In this document: positions 7,576-15,506 of the stretch, piece after piece | How the letters are laid out: every line of letters starts with the position of its first letter | How positions within the stretch are numbered: the stretch's first letter is position 1 | From: Planctomycetota bacterium | GTDB taxonomy: Bacteria > Planctomycetota > Planctomycetia > Pirellulales > Pirellulaceae | Assembly (NCBI GenBank): GCA_027619595.1 | Contig: JAQCHP010000049.1 | Coordinates: forward strand, 1 to 32,255 | Length of the DNA stretch: 32,255 nt | Reading direction: 5' to 3' | The notes under the pieces: generated by a model | The model's input: only the letters and a program-made list of their open reading frames with translations | What the model was told of the DNA's origin: nothing | Database searches by the model: none | Made by a program: the position numbers and the translations under genes

Positions 7576-8511
7576 TCAGCGCCGTCGTTGCTGTCCTTTG
7601 AACAGACGCATCGTACGAATCTTTTCTAAGAAGTCCTTTAGTCGCTGCGGCCGGTCTTCTTTGCGTTTCGACATGAGCAGGGAAACTGCTTCGGAGAACT
7701 CAGGAGTAACGTCCGGGTTTCCCGATATCAGCGATGGAGCCGGCGTCCGGAGGTGTTTTTGTAGGAGATCGTCCGTGCTTTCACCGGTAAATGGCGGTTT
7801 GCCACAGATGACTTCGTAGATCGTGCAACCATAGCTATAAATGTCGGCGCGATGATCAACGGCCTGTCCGCGTATCTGTTCGGGTGACATATAACTGCGA
7901 GTTCCTTGGATCTTGCTCTTGCCGGAAAAAAGTCGAGCAAGTCCCGTTTGGGGACGTCGGGCGATGGCAAAGTCAATCAGCCGAACATCGCCCGCGTCGT
8001 TGATGAGATAATTATCAGGTTTCACGTCCCGATGGACCCAACCTTGTTCATGCAGGTAATCCAAGCCGGCTGCCGTCTTTTCGACAACGCCCGTGACGAT
8101 TTCCTTGTCAAATTCGCTGCGGCTGCGGACCCATTGTTTCAGGTTTTGACTGACAAAATAGTCCAAGACCAAATAGGGAATCTGGCCCCGATCGATGTTG
8201 AATTCATGGACATGTATGACACTCGGGTGATCGAGATTCTTGCCAACGCTGTATTCGTGTTTGAGCAACGCGATTTCATCTTTGTCGTTCCTGTAGTCGG
8301 GCTGCAACGCCTTCAACGCGCGGCGTACGTCGTTGACGTCGCTAATGACTTCCCAGATTTGGCACGTTTGACCGGCTCGGACCAGCTTCAACAACCGATA
8401 GGGACCAATGTAATTTCTGCCTGCAGCGTTCACGGATCTGCTTGTGGTCTCATGGGTTAGGGAAATTCGTGTGGTCGTTTTGAGTGTATTCAATAGGCGG
8501 GCATTCTCCAA
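7576..8511 (-). CDS. Hanks-type Ser/Thr protein kinase with altered DFG and glycine loop
   Basis: The frame has 311 residues. Kinase subdomains are in order: ALK with Lys67, helix-C Glu86, HRDVKPDN at 160-167 (catalytic D162), DFA at 180-182 in place of DFG, GTRSYMSPEQ at 203-212 (SPE for APE), and RADIYSYGC with D223. The nucleotide loop near 44-54 (VRAGQTCQIWE) keeps only one of the usual glycines. The protein is short and soluble, with no transmembrane sensor domain. It may phosphorylate cytoplasmic targets or be a weak or pseudo-kinase. The start is uncertain: TTG 8511 has no clear ribosome site, while TTG seven codons in has GGAG upstream. It lies 25 bp after the GT4 gene and about 45 bp before accA. 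Confidence 0.85.
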   Translation of the reverse strand: MENARLLNTLKTTTRISLTHETTSRSVNAAGRNYIGPYRLLKLVRAGQTCQIWEVISDVNDVRRALKALQPDYRNDKDEIALLKHEYSVGKNLDHPSVIHVHEFNIDRGQIPYLVLDYFVSQNLKQWVRSRSEFDKEIVTGVVEKTAAGLDYLHEQGWVHRDVKPDNYLINDAGDVRLIDFAIARRPQTGLARLFSGKSKIQGTRSYMSPEQIRGQAVDHRADIYSYGCTIYEVICGKPPFTGESTDDLLQKHLRTPAPSLISGNPDVTPEFSEAVSLLMSKRKEDRPQRLKDFLEKIRTMRLFKGQQRRR

Positions 8512-8536
8512 GCCCGGCTGTCGTGCGGGAGTGCTG

Positions 8537-9730
8537 TCAAGGCGAGCGTTGGATGATTTTGGTTCGCTCAGGAGCTGCTTGCAGGGAACGTTCGTACACC
8601 TGTCGAATGCGGCCGGTCATATGATGGTGGCAAAAGACTTGCTGGCACTTTAAACGACCGCGAGAGGCAAATTGATCGCGTTCCGTAGGTGAACCAGCCA
8701 AACGCAAAATTGCTGTGGTGAGTTCGGCGGTGTCGCCTGGTCGAACCAACAGGCCGGTCTCTTGATGACGAATCACTTCGCCCGCTCCATCTATGTCAAA
8801 ACTGACCGCCGTGCGTCCCGCCAATAAAGCCTGCGGAAGAACACGCGCCAGTCCTTCACGCAGGCTCGTGTGTACTACAAGATCCATGGCAGCCAGTGCT
8901 TTCGGGATTTCTGAGGGAGGCAGAAGTCCCGTAAAGCGAAAATGGTGGGTAAGCCCGGCTGCTGCGATTCGGCGTGCGATCGATTCGCGGAGGATTCCGT
9001 CCCCTACCAGAAGGAATCGCAATCGTGGATTTTGGCGAATCGCTTGATGAGCCGCGTCGATGAGAAATTCGTGTCCTTTGAGGTAGAAGAGCCGTGCGAT
9101 CTTGCCTACGACAAAGTCATCGGAAGTAAACTGCCAGCGAGCCCTCGCCGCCTCGCGATGACGATCTGCCTGTAAGAAAGGCTCGATTTCCATACCGCTA
9201 TAGATCGTCGTGAATTTTTCTCTCTCCGCAACTTGCGCATCGACCAGCAAGTTGGTCATGGCGTCCGCGACGCTAATCAATGCGTGACAACGTCGTGCCG
9301 CAAAGTGTTCACAATTCCGAAAAAAATACCGTGCTGCCTGGCTTTGGTAGGCGTGAAATGGCGCGCCATGCACCGTATGGATGATGGCGGGTACGTGTTT
9401 CGACCACGCTGCGGTACGTCCCAGGACGCCCCCCTTTGCGCTATGCGTATGGACGACGTCCGGTTGGAATTGCCCTATCACGCGGCGGAGGCTCCTATAG
9501 GCCTTCAGGTCATACCAAGGATGAAGATTGCGCCGCAAGTTGTGGTCGATAATTATCCGGACCCCGCGACGCCGAGCGTCCTCCTCCAGGTCCCCTTCCC
9601 GCCCAGGACTCGGGCCACTAATCAATAACACTTCATCGCCAAAGTCCTTTTGCAAGTCTTCGCAACATAAGACCGTGTTCTCTTGGGCTCCGCCAATGAT
9701 CAGCCGCGTGATGATGTGCGCTATTCGCAT
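8537..9730 (-). CDS. Family 4 (GT-B) glycosyltransferase
   Basis: The protein has 397 residues and starts at ATG with a canonical MRIAHIITRLIIGGAQENT N terminus. The N-terminal acceptor domain has PDVVHTHSAKGGVLGR and IIHTVHGAPFH. The C-terminal donor domain has VGKIARLFYLKGH, RFLLVGDG and SLREGLARVLPQALLAG. Such enzymes transfer sugars from nucleotide donors, usually in glycan or glycolipid synthesis at the cytoplasmic membrane face. The usual E-x7-E pair reads E292 with Gln at 300, so the second Glu is replaced. It is first in a leftward run with the kinase and accA. No neighbouring polysaccharide genes indicate the substrate. Confidence 0.9.
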   Translation of the reverse strand: MRIAHIITRLIIGGAQENTVLCCEDLQKDFGDEVLLISGPSPGREGDLEEDARRRGVRIIIDHNLRRNLHPWYDLKAYRSLRRVIGQFQPDVVHTHSAKGGVLGRTAAWSKHVPAIIHTVHGAPFHAYQSQAARYFFRNCEHFAARRCHALISVADAMTNLLVDAQVAEREKFTTIYSGMEIEPFLQADRHREAARARWQFTSDDFVVGKIARLFYLKGHEFLIDAAHQAIRQNPRLRFLLVGDGILRESIARRIAAAGLTHHFRFTGLLPPSEIPKALAAMDLVVHTSLREGLARVLPQALLAGRTAVSFDIDGAGEVIRHQETGLLVRPGDTAELTTAILRLAGSPTERDQFASRGRLKCQQVFCHHHMTGRIRQVYERSLQAAPERTKIIQRSP

Positions 9731-9837
9731 GGTTTGGTCGACCCCGTTTCCGGTGTATCCCCCCTGCTCCGTTTTAGGCTCGATAGGCCCTGGAGACCGA
9801 CGATGGGCCGATTTCCGCTAAGGTAGTAATTCGCATG

Positions 9838-9897
9838 TTATTTTAAAAATATGCCGATATGTAAAATAAGGGATGGAATTCGGGCTGGTTATTTTAC
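9838..9897. promoter_or_regulatory. AT-rich Fic leader with three TTATTTTA boxes (candidate operator)
   Basis: The octamer TTATTTTA occurs at 9838-9845, inverted at 9862-9869 and direct again at 9889-9896. The second and third extend to a perfect 9-bp inverted pair, GTAAAATAA (9861-9869) and TTATTTTAC (9889-9897), centred about 55 bases upstream of the Fic start codon. The surroundings are otherwise GC-rich, so the boxes stand out. An operator for autoregulation is inferred, not shown. Confidence 0.5.
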
Positions 9898-9933
9898 GCC
9901 GGCAAAACGAGCGGCTTGAAACGGGGGGGTATT

Positions 9934-11076
9934 ATGCGGTCGGGCACATTTGTAAAACAAAAGCATGGATATCGGGCGTTTATACCAGCCAGCCTCCCAC
10001 CCGACCCTCCTATTGTAATGGATGGGGAGCTTGTGCGGCTGTTATCGGCGGCGGATCGGGCGCTCGGACGGCTGGACGGGGTGGCCACGGTTCTGCCCAA
10101 CCCGGAACTCTTTGTTGCGATGTACGTTCGGCAGGAAGCTGTTCTGAGTTCTCAAATTGAAGGGACGCAAAGTACCCTCGAGGACGTCCTGGAATTTGAA
10201 GTGGATGGCGCTGCGGGGACCACGGCACCTCAAGATGTGGAAGAGGTCGTCAACTATGTGCGGGCGATGCAGTACGGACTCCGTCGCATGGAGGAACTCC
10301 CCCTTTCCCTGCGTTTGATTCAGGAAATTCACGGGCAACTCCTGCAAGGTGTGCGAGGAGCCGAACGGACTCCAGGCGAGTTTCGTCGCAGCCAGAATTG
10401 GATTGGGCCGACCGGCAGTACACTCGAGACTGCCAGTTTTGTACCCCCGCCCGTCCATGAAATGCACAGTGCCTTGGGGAACTTCGAGAAATTCTTGCAC
10501 GATGAAGAGAGTGTGCCGGTCTTGCTGCAATGTGGGCTGGCACATGCCCAGTTCGAAACAATCCATCCGTTCCTTGACGGTAATGGACGCGTGGGACGAC
10601 TTCTGATCACCTTGCTACTGTGTCAACGTGGAATCTTGCACCGCCCCCTGCTCTACTTAAGCCTATTCCTGAAATCAAACCGGTCAGAATACTATGATCG
10701 TCTGATGGCAATTCGACTTCACGGACATTGGGAAGGCTGGCTAAAGTTCTTTCTGCGCGGCGTGTTTGATGTCAGCCAATCTGCAACAAATACCGCACAG
10801 GCCATACTCCATATGCGTGAACAGCATCGTCAGGCCATTGCCGAAAAACTTGGCACGCGAGCTGCCTACGGACTCAAGTTACTAGATATTCTTTTCGAAC
10901 AGCCAATCCTCTCCGTACAAGCGGTTGAGGAGCGGCTGGAATGTGCTTACGTTACGGCCAACAAGATCATTGACCAACTGGTCGAACTCAACGTATTGCG
11001 TGAGTTTACTGGCGGGCAGCGAAACCGACGCTATCGCTACGAACCCTACGTGGCCCTCTTCGAAGGGATCCGTTAA
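9934..11076 (+). CDS. Fic family protein (putative AMPylase) with C-terminal winged helix
   Basis: The protein has 380 residues from ATG 9934, with a G7 run five bases upstream; a TTG at 9916 is less likely. The catalytic Fic motif is intact: HPFLDGNGRVGR at 211-222. The inhibitory motif S-x-x-x-E-G is present at 72-77 on the N-terminal side (class II arrangement), so the enzyme is probably self-restrained. The N-terminal part matches the Fic_N type (AFIPASLPPDPP, then a helix with LG-LDG). The C-terminal 80 residues (LKLLDILFEQPILSVQAVEERL, then YVTANKIIDQLVELNVLRE) form a winged helix. Fic enzymes usually transfer AMP to target proteins. Solitary gene, no toxin-antitoxin partner. The winged helix and leader boxes suggest self-regulation. 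Confidence 0.92.
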   Translation: MRSGTFVKQKHGYRAFIPASLPPDPPIVMDGELVRLLSAADRALGRLDGVATVLPNPELFVAMYVRQEAVLSSQIEGTQSTLEDVLEFEVDGAAGTTAPQDVEEVVNYVRAMQYGLRRMEELPLSLRLIQEIHGQLLQGVRGAERTPGEFRRSQNWIGPTGSTLETASFVPPPVHEMHSALGNFEKFLHDEESVPVLLQCGLAHAQFETIHPFLDGNGRVGRLLITLLLCQRGILHRPLLYLSLFLKSNRSEYYDRLMAIRLHGHWEGWLKFFLRGVFDVSQSATNTAQAILHMREQHRQAIAEKLGTRAAYGLKLLDILFEQPILSVQAVEERLECAYVTANKIIDQLVELNVLREFTGGQRNRRYRYEPYVALFEGIR

Positions 11077-11117
11077 GGCCGACGGCGTAAGGCTGATATC
11101 ACTGGCGCTTGCTATTA

Positions 11118-12140
11118 TTACTTGCGTTTCGCCGACAAACCTCGCTCGATCAGCAGTTCGGCAATCTGCACGGCATTCGTTGCCGCTCCCTTCCGCAGAT
11201 TATCACTCACACACCAGAACGATAGTCCGTTATCGCACGATAGATCCTCTCGAATCCGTCCGATAAAAACATCGTCCGAGTCATTGCAATGCATTGGCAT
11301 CGGATACTCACCTGCATCCAAATTGTCTATCAGGGAAATGCCGGCCGCGTCGTGAAACAACTCGCGGGCCTTCGCGGCGCTGATCTTTCGGTCGGTCTCT
11401 ACGAGGATCGACTCGCTATGGCAATTGGATACAGGGACGCGGACGCAGGTCGGGCAAATTCGCAGCGATTCATCGCCAAAGATCTTGCGAGTCTCCAAGA
11501 CCATCTTGATTTCCTCGGAAGTGTAGCCATCCTGCTTGGGTGAACCAATCTGAGGAATGAGATTAAAAGCGATGGGATGCTTAAAGGTTTCGTATTCATA
11601 CGCTTGGTTATGTAAGAATGCATGTGTCCCCTGAGTCAAATCGCGTTGACCTGCCACTCCCGCCCCGCTCGTAGCCTGATAGGTACTCACCACGACGCGA
11701 CGAATGCGCCCGAAGTCATGCAACGGTTTCATGGCTACGACCATTTGCGTGGTAGAGCAATTGGGACTCGCGATTAGGCCTCGGTGTCCATCGACGGCAG
11801 TTGGATTTACCTCCGGTACCACCAGCGGAACCGTGGGGTCCATACGCCACGCGCCACTTTCGTCGACGACCAGTGTTCCACGTCTTACGGCGTCCGGGAT
11901 GAAATCGCGAGCGACGTCGTCGGGCGTACTGGCTAGGCAGAGGTCGATATCATCGAATGCCTCTGGTCGCAACAATTGGACTGTATGCTCTGTACCTCGG
12001 AAGGCGAGCTTCTGTCCCGCAGAACGAGCGGATGCCAGGAATGTGATGCGTTCAAACGGATAGTTGCGTTCTTCGAGCAACCTACGGATGAGCCCCCCAA
12101 CAGCGCCGGTTGCGCCGACAAGTGCAAGATGCGAGAACAT
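11118..12140 (-). CDS. asd: Aspartate-semialdehyde dehydrogenase
   Basis: The protein has 340 residues from the ATG at 12138-12140, with AGGA ten bases upstream. The NADP-binding start LALVGATGAVGG, the catalytic cysteine in SPNCSTTQ (C128), TYQATSGAG, and His241 in VPVSNCHSES are all present. It reduces aspartyl phosphate to aspartate semialdehyde, feeding lysine/diaminopimelate, threonine and methionine synthesis in the cytoplasm. In the HSES motif, Cys240 replaces the Gly often found there; I would not read loss of function into that. It lies downstream of the HTTM gene on the same strand with a 170-bp gap, and converges on the Fic gene 41 bp away. Confidence 0.95.
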   Translation of the reverse strand: MFSHLALVGATGAVGGLIRRLLEERNYPFERITFLASARSAGQKLAFRGTEHTVQLLRPEAFDDIDLCLASTPDDVARDFIPDAVRRGTLVVDESGAWRMDPTVPLVVPEVNPTAVDGHRGLIASPNCSTTQMVVAMKPLHDFGRIRRVVVSTYQATSGAGVAGQRDLTQGTHAFLHNQAYEYETFKHPIAFNLIPQIGSPKQDGYTSEEIKMVLETRKIFGDESLRICPTCVRVPVSNCHSESILVETDRKISAAKARELFHDAAGISLIDNLDAGEYPMPMHCNDSDDVFIGRIREDLSCDNGLSFWCVSDNLRKGAATNAVQIAELLIERGLSAKRK

Positions 12141-12312
12141 CAATCGGAAATCCTACGAGTAAGAGTATGGGAAATATCCCGTCGCAACAGAAGCTGACGC
12201 GGGAACGGAGTCGATCTGGCTAGGGATGGCACGCTGGGCTGAACGCGTGCTGTATCCTGCACCAAAACCGAGCCGGCAGTATAAAGGAAAAGCTTGTTCG
12301 ATGGCGTGGGGG

Positions 12313-13293
12313 TCAATTGGGCCGCTGCAGGGATGCTCCCCCCCTGCCCTGCCCTGCCCAGGCCGGACGAGCCAGTTGTGCTACGATTTTCCGCACGATT
12401 CCCGGCGAAATGAACGCGAAATTCCCGTACAACATCACCAATCCAAAAGTTGTCATGCCCATAGCGAGTGCGATCCCGAGGTGTAGTGGAATTGCCAGGG
12501 CGAGTACGATCGGCCGCGTGAGCCGATGCCAAATGAATACAATGTACGAAAGCTCCCAGAATAGCGTGAGGTGGGTCATCAGGTTGACAAGGATTTGGTG
12601 TTGAGCCATCCAGGTCATGTCGATTGTCTGGTATTCATAGTTCGCAAACGCACCCCACAACGCTGAGCCATCCCACCAACTGCTGCCCAGCAGTTTCCCC
12701 AGCGCAGCGAACAGGTAGATAAGGCACATATGGATTTGGATCATCCGTATCGAAATATTGGCGCCGATGGACGGCGCGCAGGTTGTACGCGTGGTTCCCC
12801 GCCAACGAGCATCAAACGAGTACATCGCGCCGCTAGGTCCAATCATCAAGTAGAGCGATAGCATGGCATTGATTTGATCGAGTCCGTAGAGTGCCCCGAC
12901 TCCGCGGTGGGAATAGCTGATCGAAAGCAACCACGCCAGAACCGAGGTAACGCGGGTCCACATCCCCAATGTGAACGCGGCCAGCACGAACAATCCGATG
13001 ACGTGTACCGACGTAAGTGCTAACGCGTTATGCTCGAATGCGTACACGTGACTCCACCCCGACCACGAACCTCCTTGAAATGCGCGCGAGAAGTCGAATG
13101 CCAGTTTTCCTTGGGGGCCCCACATCTCGCTCAGGTTGACGCCCCAGACTAGGTGTGTGTAGAAGAGCATCGAGCCTGCTAAGACGCGAATCACACAGAG
13201 AGTAGCCGGGTCTTGCGCCGTGAACCAAAATCGGTTCCAGCCATCGACGCTTGCGGCGCGTAGTTCACGCAGATAGCCGACAATTAGATTCAC
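12313..13293 (-). CDS. HTTM-domain (vitamin K-dependent carboxylase-like) membrane protein
   Basis: The protein has 326 residues from a GTG at 13291-13293, with GGAG eight bases upstream. The start overlaps the TGA of the preceding gene as GTGA, showing translational coupling; the longer frame to 13623 lies inside that gene and is rejected. The sequence has about eight hydrophobic helices and HTTM-like features: ATLCVIRVLAGSMLFYTHLV near the start, YSHRGVGALYGLDQINAMLSLYLMIGP in the middle, and QIHMCLIYLFAALGKL followed by SSWWDGSALW. HTTM proteins are membrane homologues of the gamma-carboxylase; bacterial substrates are mostly unknown. The fused lumenal part of true carboxylases is absent here. 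Confidence 0.82.
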   Translation of the reverse strand: MNLIVGYLRELRAASVDGWNRFWFTAQDPATLCVIRVLAGSMLFYTHLVWGVNLSEMWGPQGKLAFDFSRAFQGGSWSGWSHVYAFEHNALALTSVHVIGLFVLAAFTLGMWTRVTSVLAWLLSISYSHRGVGALYGLDQINAMLSLYLMIGPSGAMYSFDARWRGTTRTTCAPSIGANISIRMIQIHMCLIYLFAALGKLLGSSWWDGSALWGAFANYEYQTIDMTWMAQHQILVNLMTHLTLFWELSYIVFIWHRLTRPIVLALAIPLHLGIALAMGMTTFGLVMLYGNFAFISPGIVRKIVAQLARPAWAGQGRGGASLQRPN

Positions 13294-13925
13294 AATTTGG
13301 TCTCCAATAATTCCTCCAGCGACCGTTCTAGATACAGACTCGGATCGGTAAGAAGTCGTCCGTTTGCTACGTCCTGCGGTGCAGCCAGCGTGTGTTCCAT
13401 CAGAAACAGCGTGACCTTTCCTGTCCCATGCCGGGCTTGAAGAGAACGCTGAATTCCGGCCACGAGTTTCTTTGCCAGCTCGCGTTGTGCCAGAAGTCCG
13501 TCTCGGTCTTCTGCCGGCACCGTGTCGATTGGAGGTGAATTTGTGAGAACAAAAAGGGTTTCGGCAATCATCAGGTGCCGGTGGTAATGTAGACGCGGCC
13601 AATGTTGAATCGGGTCGGGCCACTGCCCTGCGGCGATCAGTTCGCCATCCGCCTTGCGAACTTCGTAGCGGATCAAATGACTTGCTTCCGGATTAGGAGC
13701 AAAGAACCGGTAGCCGTGGTTCAGGTAGGTCGCCTGCAGGTAAGGTTGAAAAAAGACCGACGCTTCGCGGTTCATGCGGCTGAATGGCGGGACCGCTCCC
13801 CAGACCCCTAAGACGACAGCCGTGACGTGGAACAGGATGAGCAGCGAAGCAAACCAACGTTGTCCACGAGTCCAGGGGACACCCGAACCGTGTGACGGCG
13901 GCGTTAAAGTCTTGTGGTCGCGCAT
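13290..13925 (-). CDS. Membrane-anchored partner of the HTTM protein, unknown function
   Basis: The protein has 211 residues from ATG, with AAGGC close upstream. One hydrophobic helix (about residues 24-46, FASLLILFHVTAVVLGVWGAV) anchors a soluble, probably periplasmic domain. A short motif, YLNHGYRFFAPNPEASH, follows the helix. The remainder is charged and helical, ending in a Leu/Glu-rich tail. The stop overlaps the HTTM start by four bases, and such single-helix proteins next to HTTM genes are a planctomycete theme as far as I recall, so a two-protein membrane complex is likely. No enzymatic motif was recognised. Confidence 0.72.
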   Translation of the reverse strand: MRDHKTLTPPSHGSGVPWTRGQRWFASLLILFHVTAVVLGVWGAVPPFSRMNREASVFFQPYLQATYLNHGYRFFAPNPEASHLIRYEVRKADGELIAAGQWPDPIQHWPRLHYHRHLMIAETLFVLTNSPPIDTVPAEDRDGLLAQRELAKKLVAGIQRSLQARHGTGKVTLFLMEHTLAAPQDVANGRLLTDPSLYLERSLEELLETKL

Positions 13926-14011
13926 ACTGCCTTTATCGACAGGTGGCTCGAAATTCGATTGCCGTATTCAAGCAGCAGGAACCGACTCGAGCCAAAAACT
14001 GGACGCGGCCA

Positions 14012-14053
14012 ACAAAAAAAACCCTTGCGGCAGATGTAACTGCCGCAAGGGTT
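14012..14053 (-). terminator. Strong rho-independent terminator of the TIGR03000 gene
   Basis: A perfect 14-bp stem, AACCCTTGCGGCAG (14020-14033) with CTGCCGCAAGGGTT (14040-14053), encloses a six-base loop. Read leftward it is followed by an uninterrupted run of eight T. It lies about 50 bp beyond the stop of the gene at 14102-15256. A weaker T run on the other side could make it partly bidirectional. Confidence 0.93.
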
Positions 14054-14101
14054 GTACGTTTTTTCGCGAAGTTCCAGTTCTTGACGACCGGAATATTTAA
14101 C

Positions 14102-15256
14102 CTACTGATTCGAGGCTAGCTTCAACGATTCGGCGAAGTCGAAGGAAACGGTCCGAGCCTCCCCAGCATTCAGCGTGAACTGTTGCTCTTTGGTCAATGT
14201 CTCGCCGTTCTCTTCCAAGGTGACTTCTACCTTGTAATTTTCCCACTTCTGACCAGCCGACAACCGCTTGGTCGAGAATACCCGTACGGCTCCAGTCGAC
14301 GTGGTTTCCACGCCGGCCAAACGGACGCGAGCATTTTCCGGAACTTCAATGGTCAGCGTTGTCGCAACCTTGTCGGAAGTCTTGTCGTTCACCATGGCTA
14401 CCGCAGCTTGGGTACCAGGACGCAGACGAACCGTTTTCGTGTCGGTTACCTCACGGCCATCACGGGCCACGCGGGCCTCGACTTTGTACGTGTACTGGAA
14501 ACCGGCTTGCAATCCCTTGGACATATAGCGTCGGATCGTACCGGTGCTCGATGTCTTGCGGCCATTGACAAATACTTCCGCGTCTGCCGGTACGTGCAAT
14601 GTGAGAAGAGCGCTATCGGTGGGGACCACCTGTGCTCCGGTCTCGGGTGTAACGTCCGCAGGTGCAGCGGGAGCAACCGTCCCTTCCAGAACAGTACCTT
14701 CTACTGGCGTCCCTTCGATGACGGAACCTTCCACGATCGTGCCATCAACAACTGCCGGTGCATAGCCGGCTGTTACCTGTCCGCCGCTTGATCCGCCTGA
14801 GGATCCACCGGACGAACCGCCCGAAGAACCATAGGAATACGAAGTTACATAGGCACCACCCGACGATCCACCGCTTGAACCCCAGCTCCCATGGCTGGAA
14901 GAACCGACATAACCGCCGCCCGATGAACCCCAGCTTCCGCCGCTGCTCGCATAGGCCGCGCGCCAAGCTTGTCGAGCTTCCTTGGCAGCATGCCAACGAG
15001 CAAACAATCCTCCGCCCGAAGATCCACCCGACGAACCATACGACGAGGAAACATAGCCGCCGGTGCTACCGTAACTGGCGCCCGAACTGCCTCCCGCGCT
15101 ACCCCAATCTGCGCCACCCGAGCTGCCACCACTGGAAGCCCAGCCACCGCTAGAACCCCAGCTGCCCCAACGGGCCTGGGCCGTAGATGAAAACGATACG
15201 AGGGTCAGCACACCAACGGCCCCCACCAACAGTTTGTGTCCCATGCGTAGGATCAT
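14102..15256 (-). CDS. Secreted Ser/Gly-rich protein with two TIGR03000-type domains
   Basis: The protein has 384 residues; ATG 15256 has GGGAG ten bases upstream. A signal peptide (HKLLVGAVGVLTLVSFSSTAQA, cut near 28) leads into a low-complexity region (about 30-160) of SSGG repeats mixed with Trp, Tyr and a charged insert ARWHAAKEARQAWRAAY. Next come four EGT-type short repeats (170-194). Two tandem copies of the planctomycete TIGR03000 domain follow, at about 214-286 (VPADAEVFVNG, TSSTGTIRRY, YTYKVEA, DGREV) and 298-374 (VPENARVRLAG, TTSTGAVRVF). The second copy has diverged. It is likely a cell-surface or matrix protein. It is monocistronic, with a strong terminator behind. Confidence 0.88.
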   Translation of the reverse strand: MILRMGHKLLVGAVGVLTLVSFSSTAQARWGSWGSSGGWASSGGSSGGADWGSAGGSSGASYGSTGGYVSSSYGSSGGSSGGGLFARWHAAKEARQAWRAAYASSGGSWGSSGGGYVGSSSHGSWGSSGGSSGGAYVTSYSYGSSGGSSGGSSGGSSGGQVTAGYAPAVVDGTIVEGSVIEGTPVEGTVLEGTVAPAAPADVTPETGAQVVPTDSALLTLHVPADAEVFVNGRKTSSTGTIRRYMSKGLQAGFQYTYKVEARVARDGREVTDTKTVRLRPGTQAAVAMVNDKTSDKVATTLTIEVPENARVRLAGVETTSTGAVRVFSTKRLSAGQKWENYKVEVTLEENGETLTKEQQFTLNAGEARTVSFDFAESLKLASNQ

Positions 15257-15313
15257 CGAAACTAATCTCCCTGTAATTTTGCTTGTCCGGAAACTGATCT
15301 AATCTAGGCTCGC

Positions 15314-15333
15314 CAGGGCGCTACAGCGCCCTG
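15314..15333. repeat. Short GC-rich hairpin CAGGGCGC-TACA-GCGCCCTG
   Basis: A perfect 8-bp palindromic stem with a TACA loop lies between the PCMT-like gene and the TIGR03000 gene. No T run follows on either strand, so it is not a canonical terminator. It may be a REP-like element or a structure in the upstream region of the TIGR03000 gene. Confidence 0.5.
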
Positions 15334-15506
15334 CGTACAACATACTAACCGTAGGTTATAGTTCAAGATGTCTGGGCAAAATTTTATGGCTGGGTGATAT
15401 GCGTGGTTCTGGGAGAGATTGCAGTTTGATCGCGGGAGAATCCTGCAAAGCCTCTTTGACCGGCACATTCGCTACGAACCGATTATTCGGTGGACGAACG
15501 CGGCGA

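Noticed and set aside
13294-13623. Longer start for the HTTM protein
   Set aside because: The extra 110 residues lie in the wrong frame of the upstream gene; the GTGA overlap with GGAG upstream is a clear start.
14758-15153. Plus-strand His/Arg/Asn-rich frame of 131 residues
   Set aside because: It is the antisense reading of the SSGG repeats; low complexity keeps several frames open.
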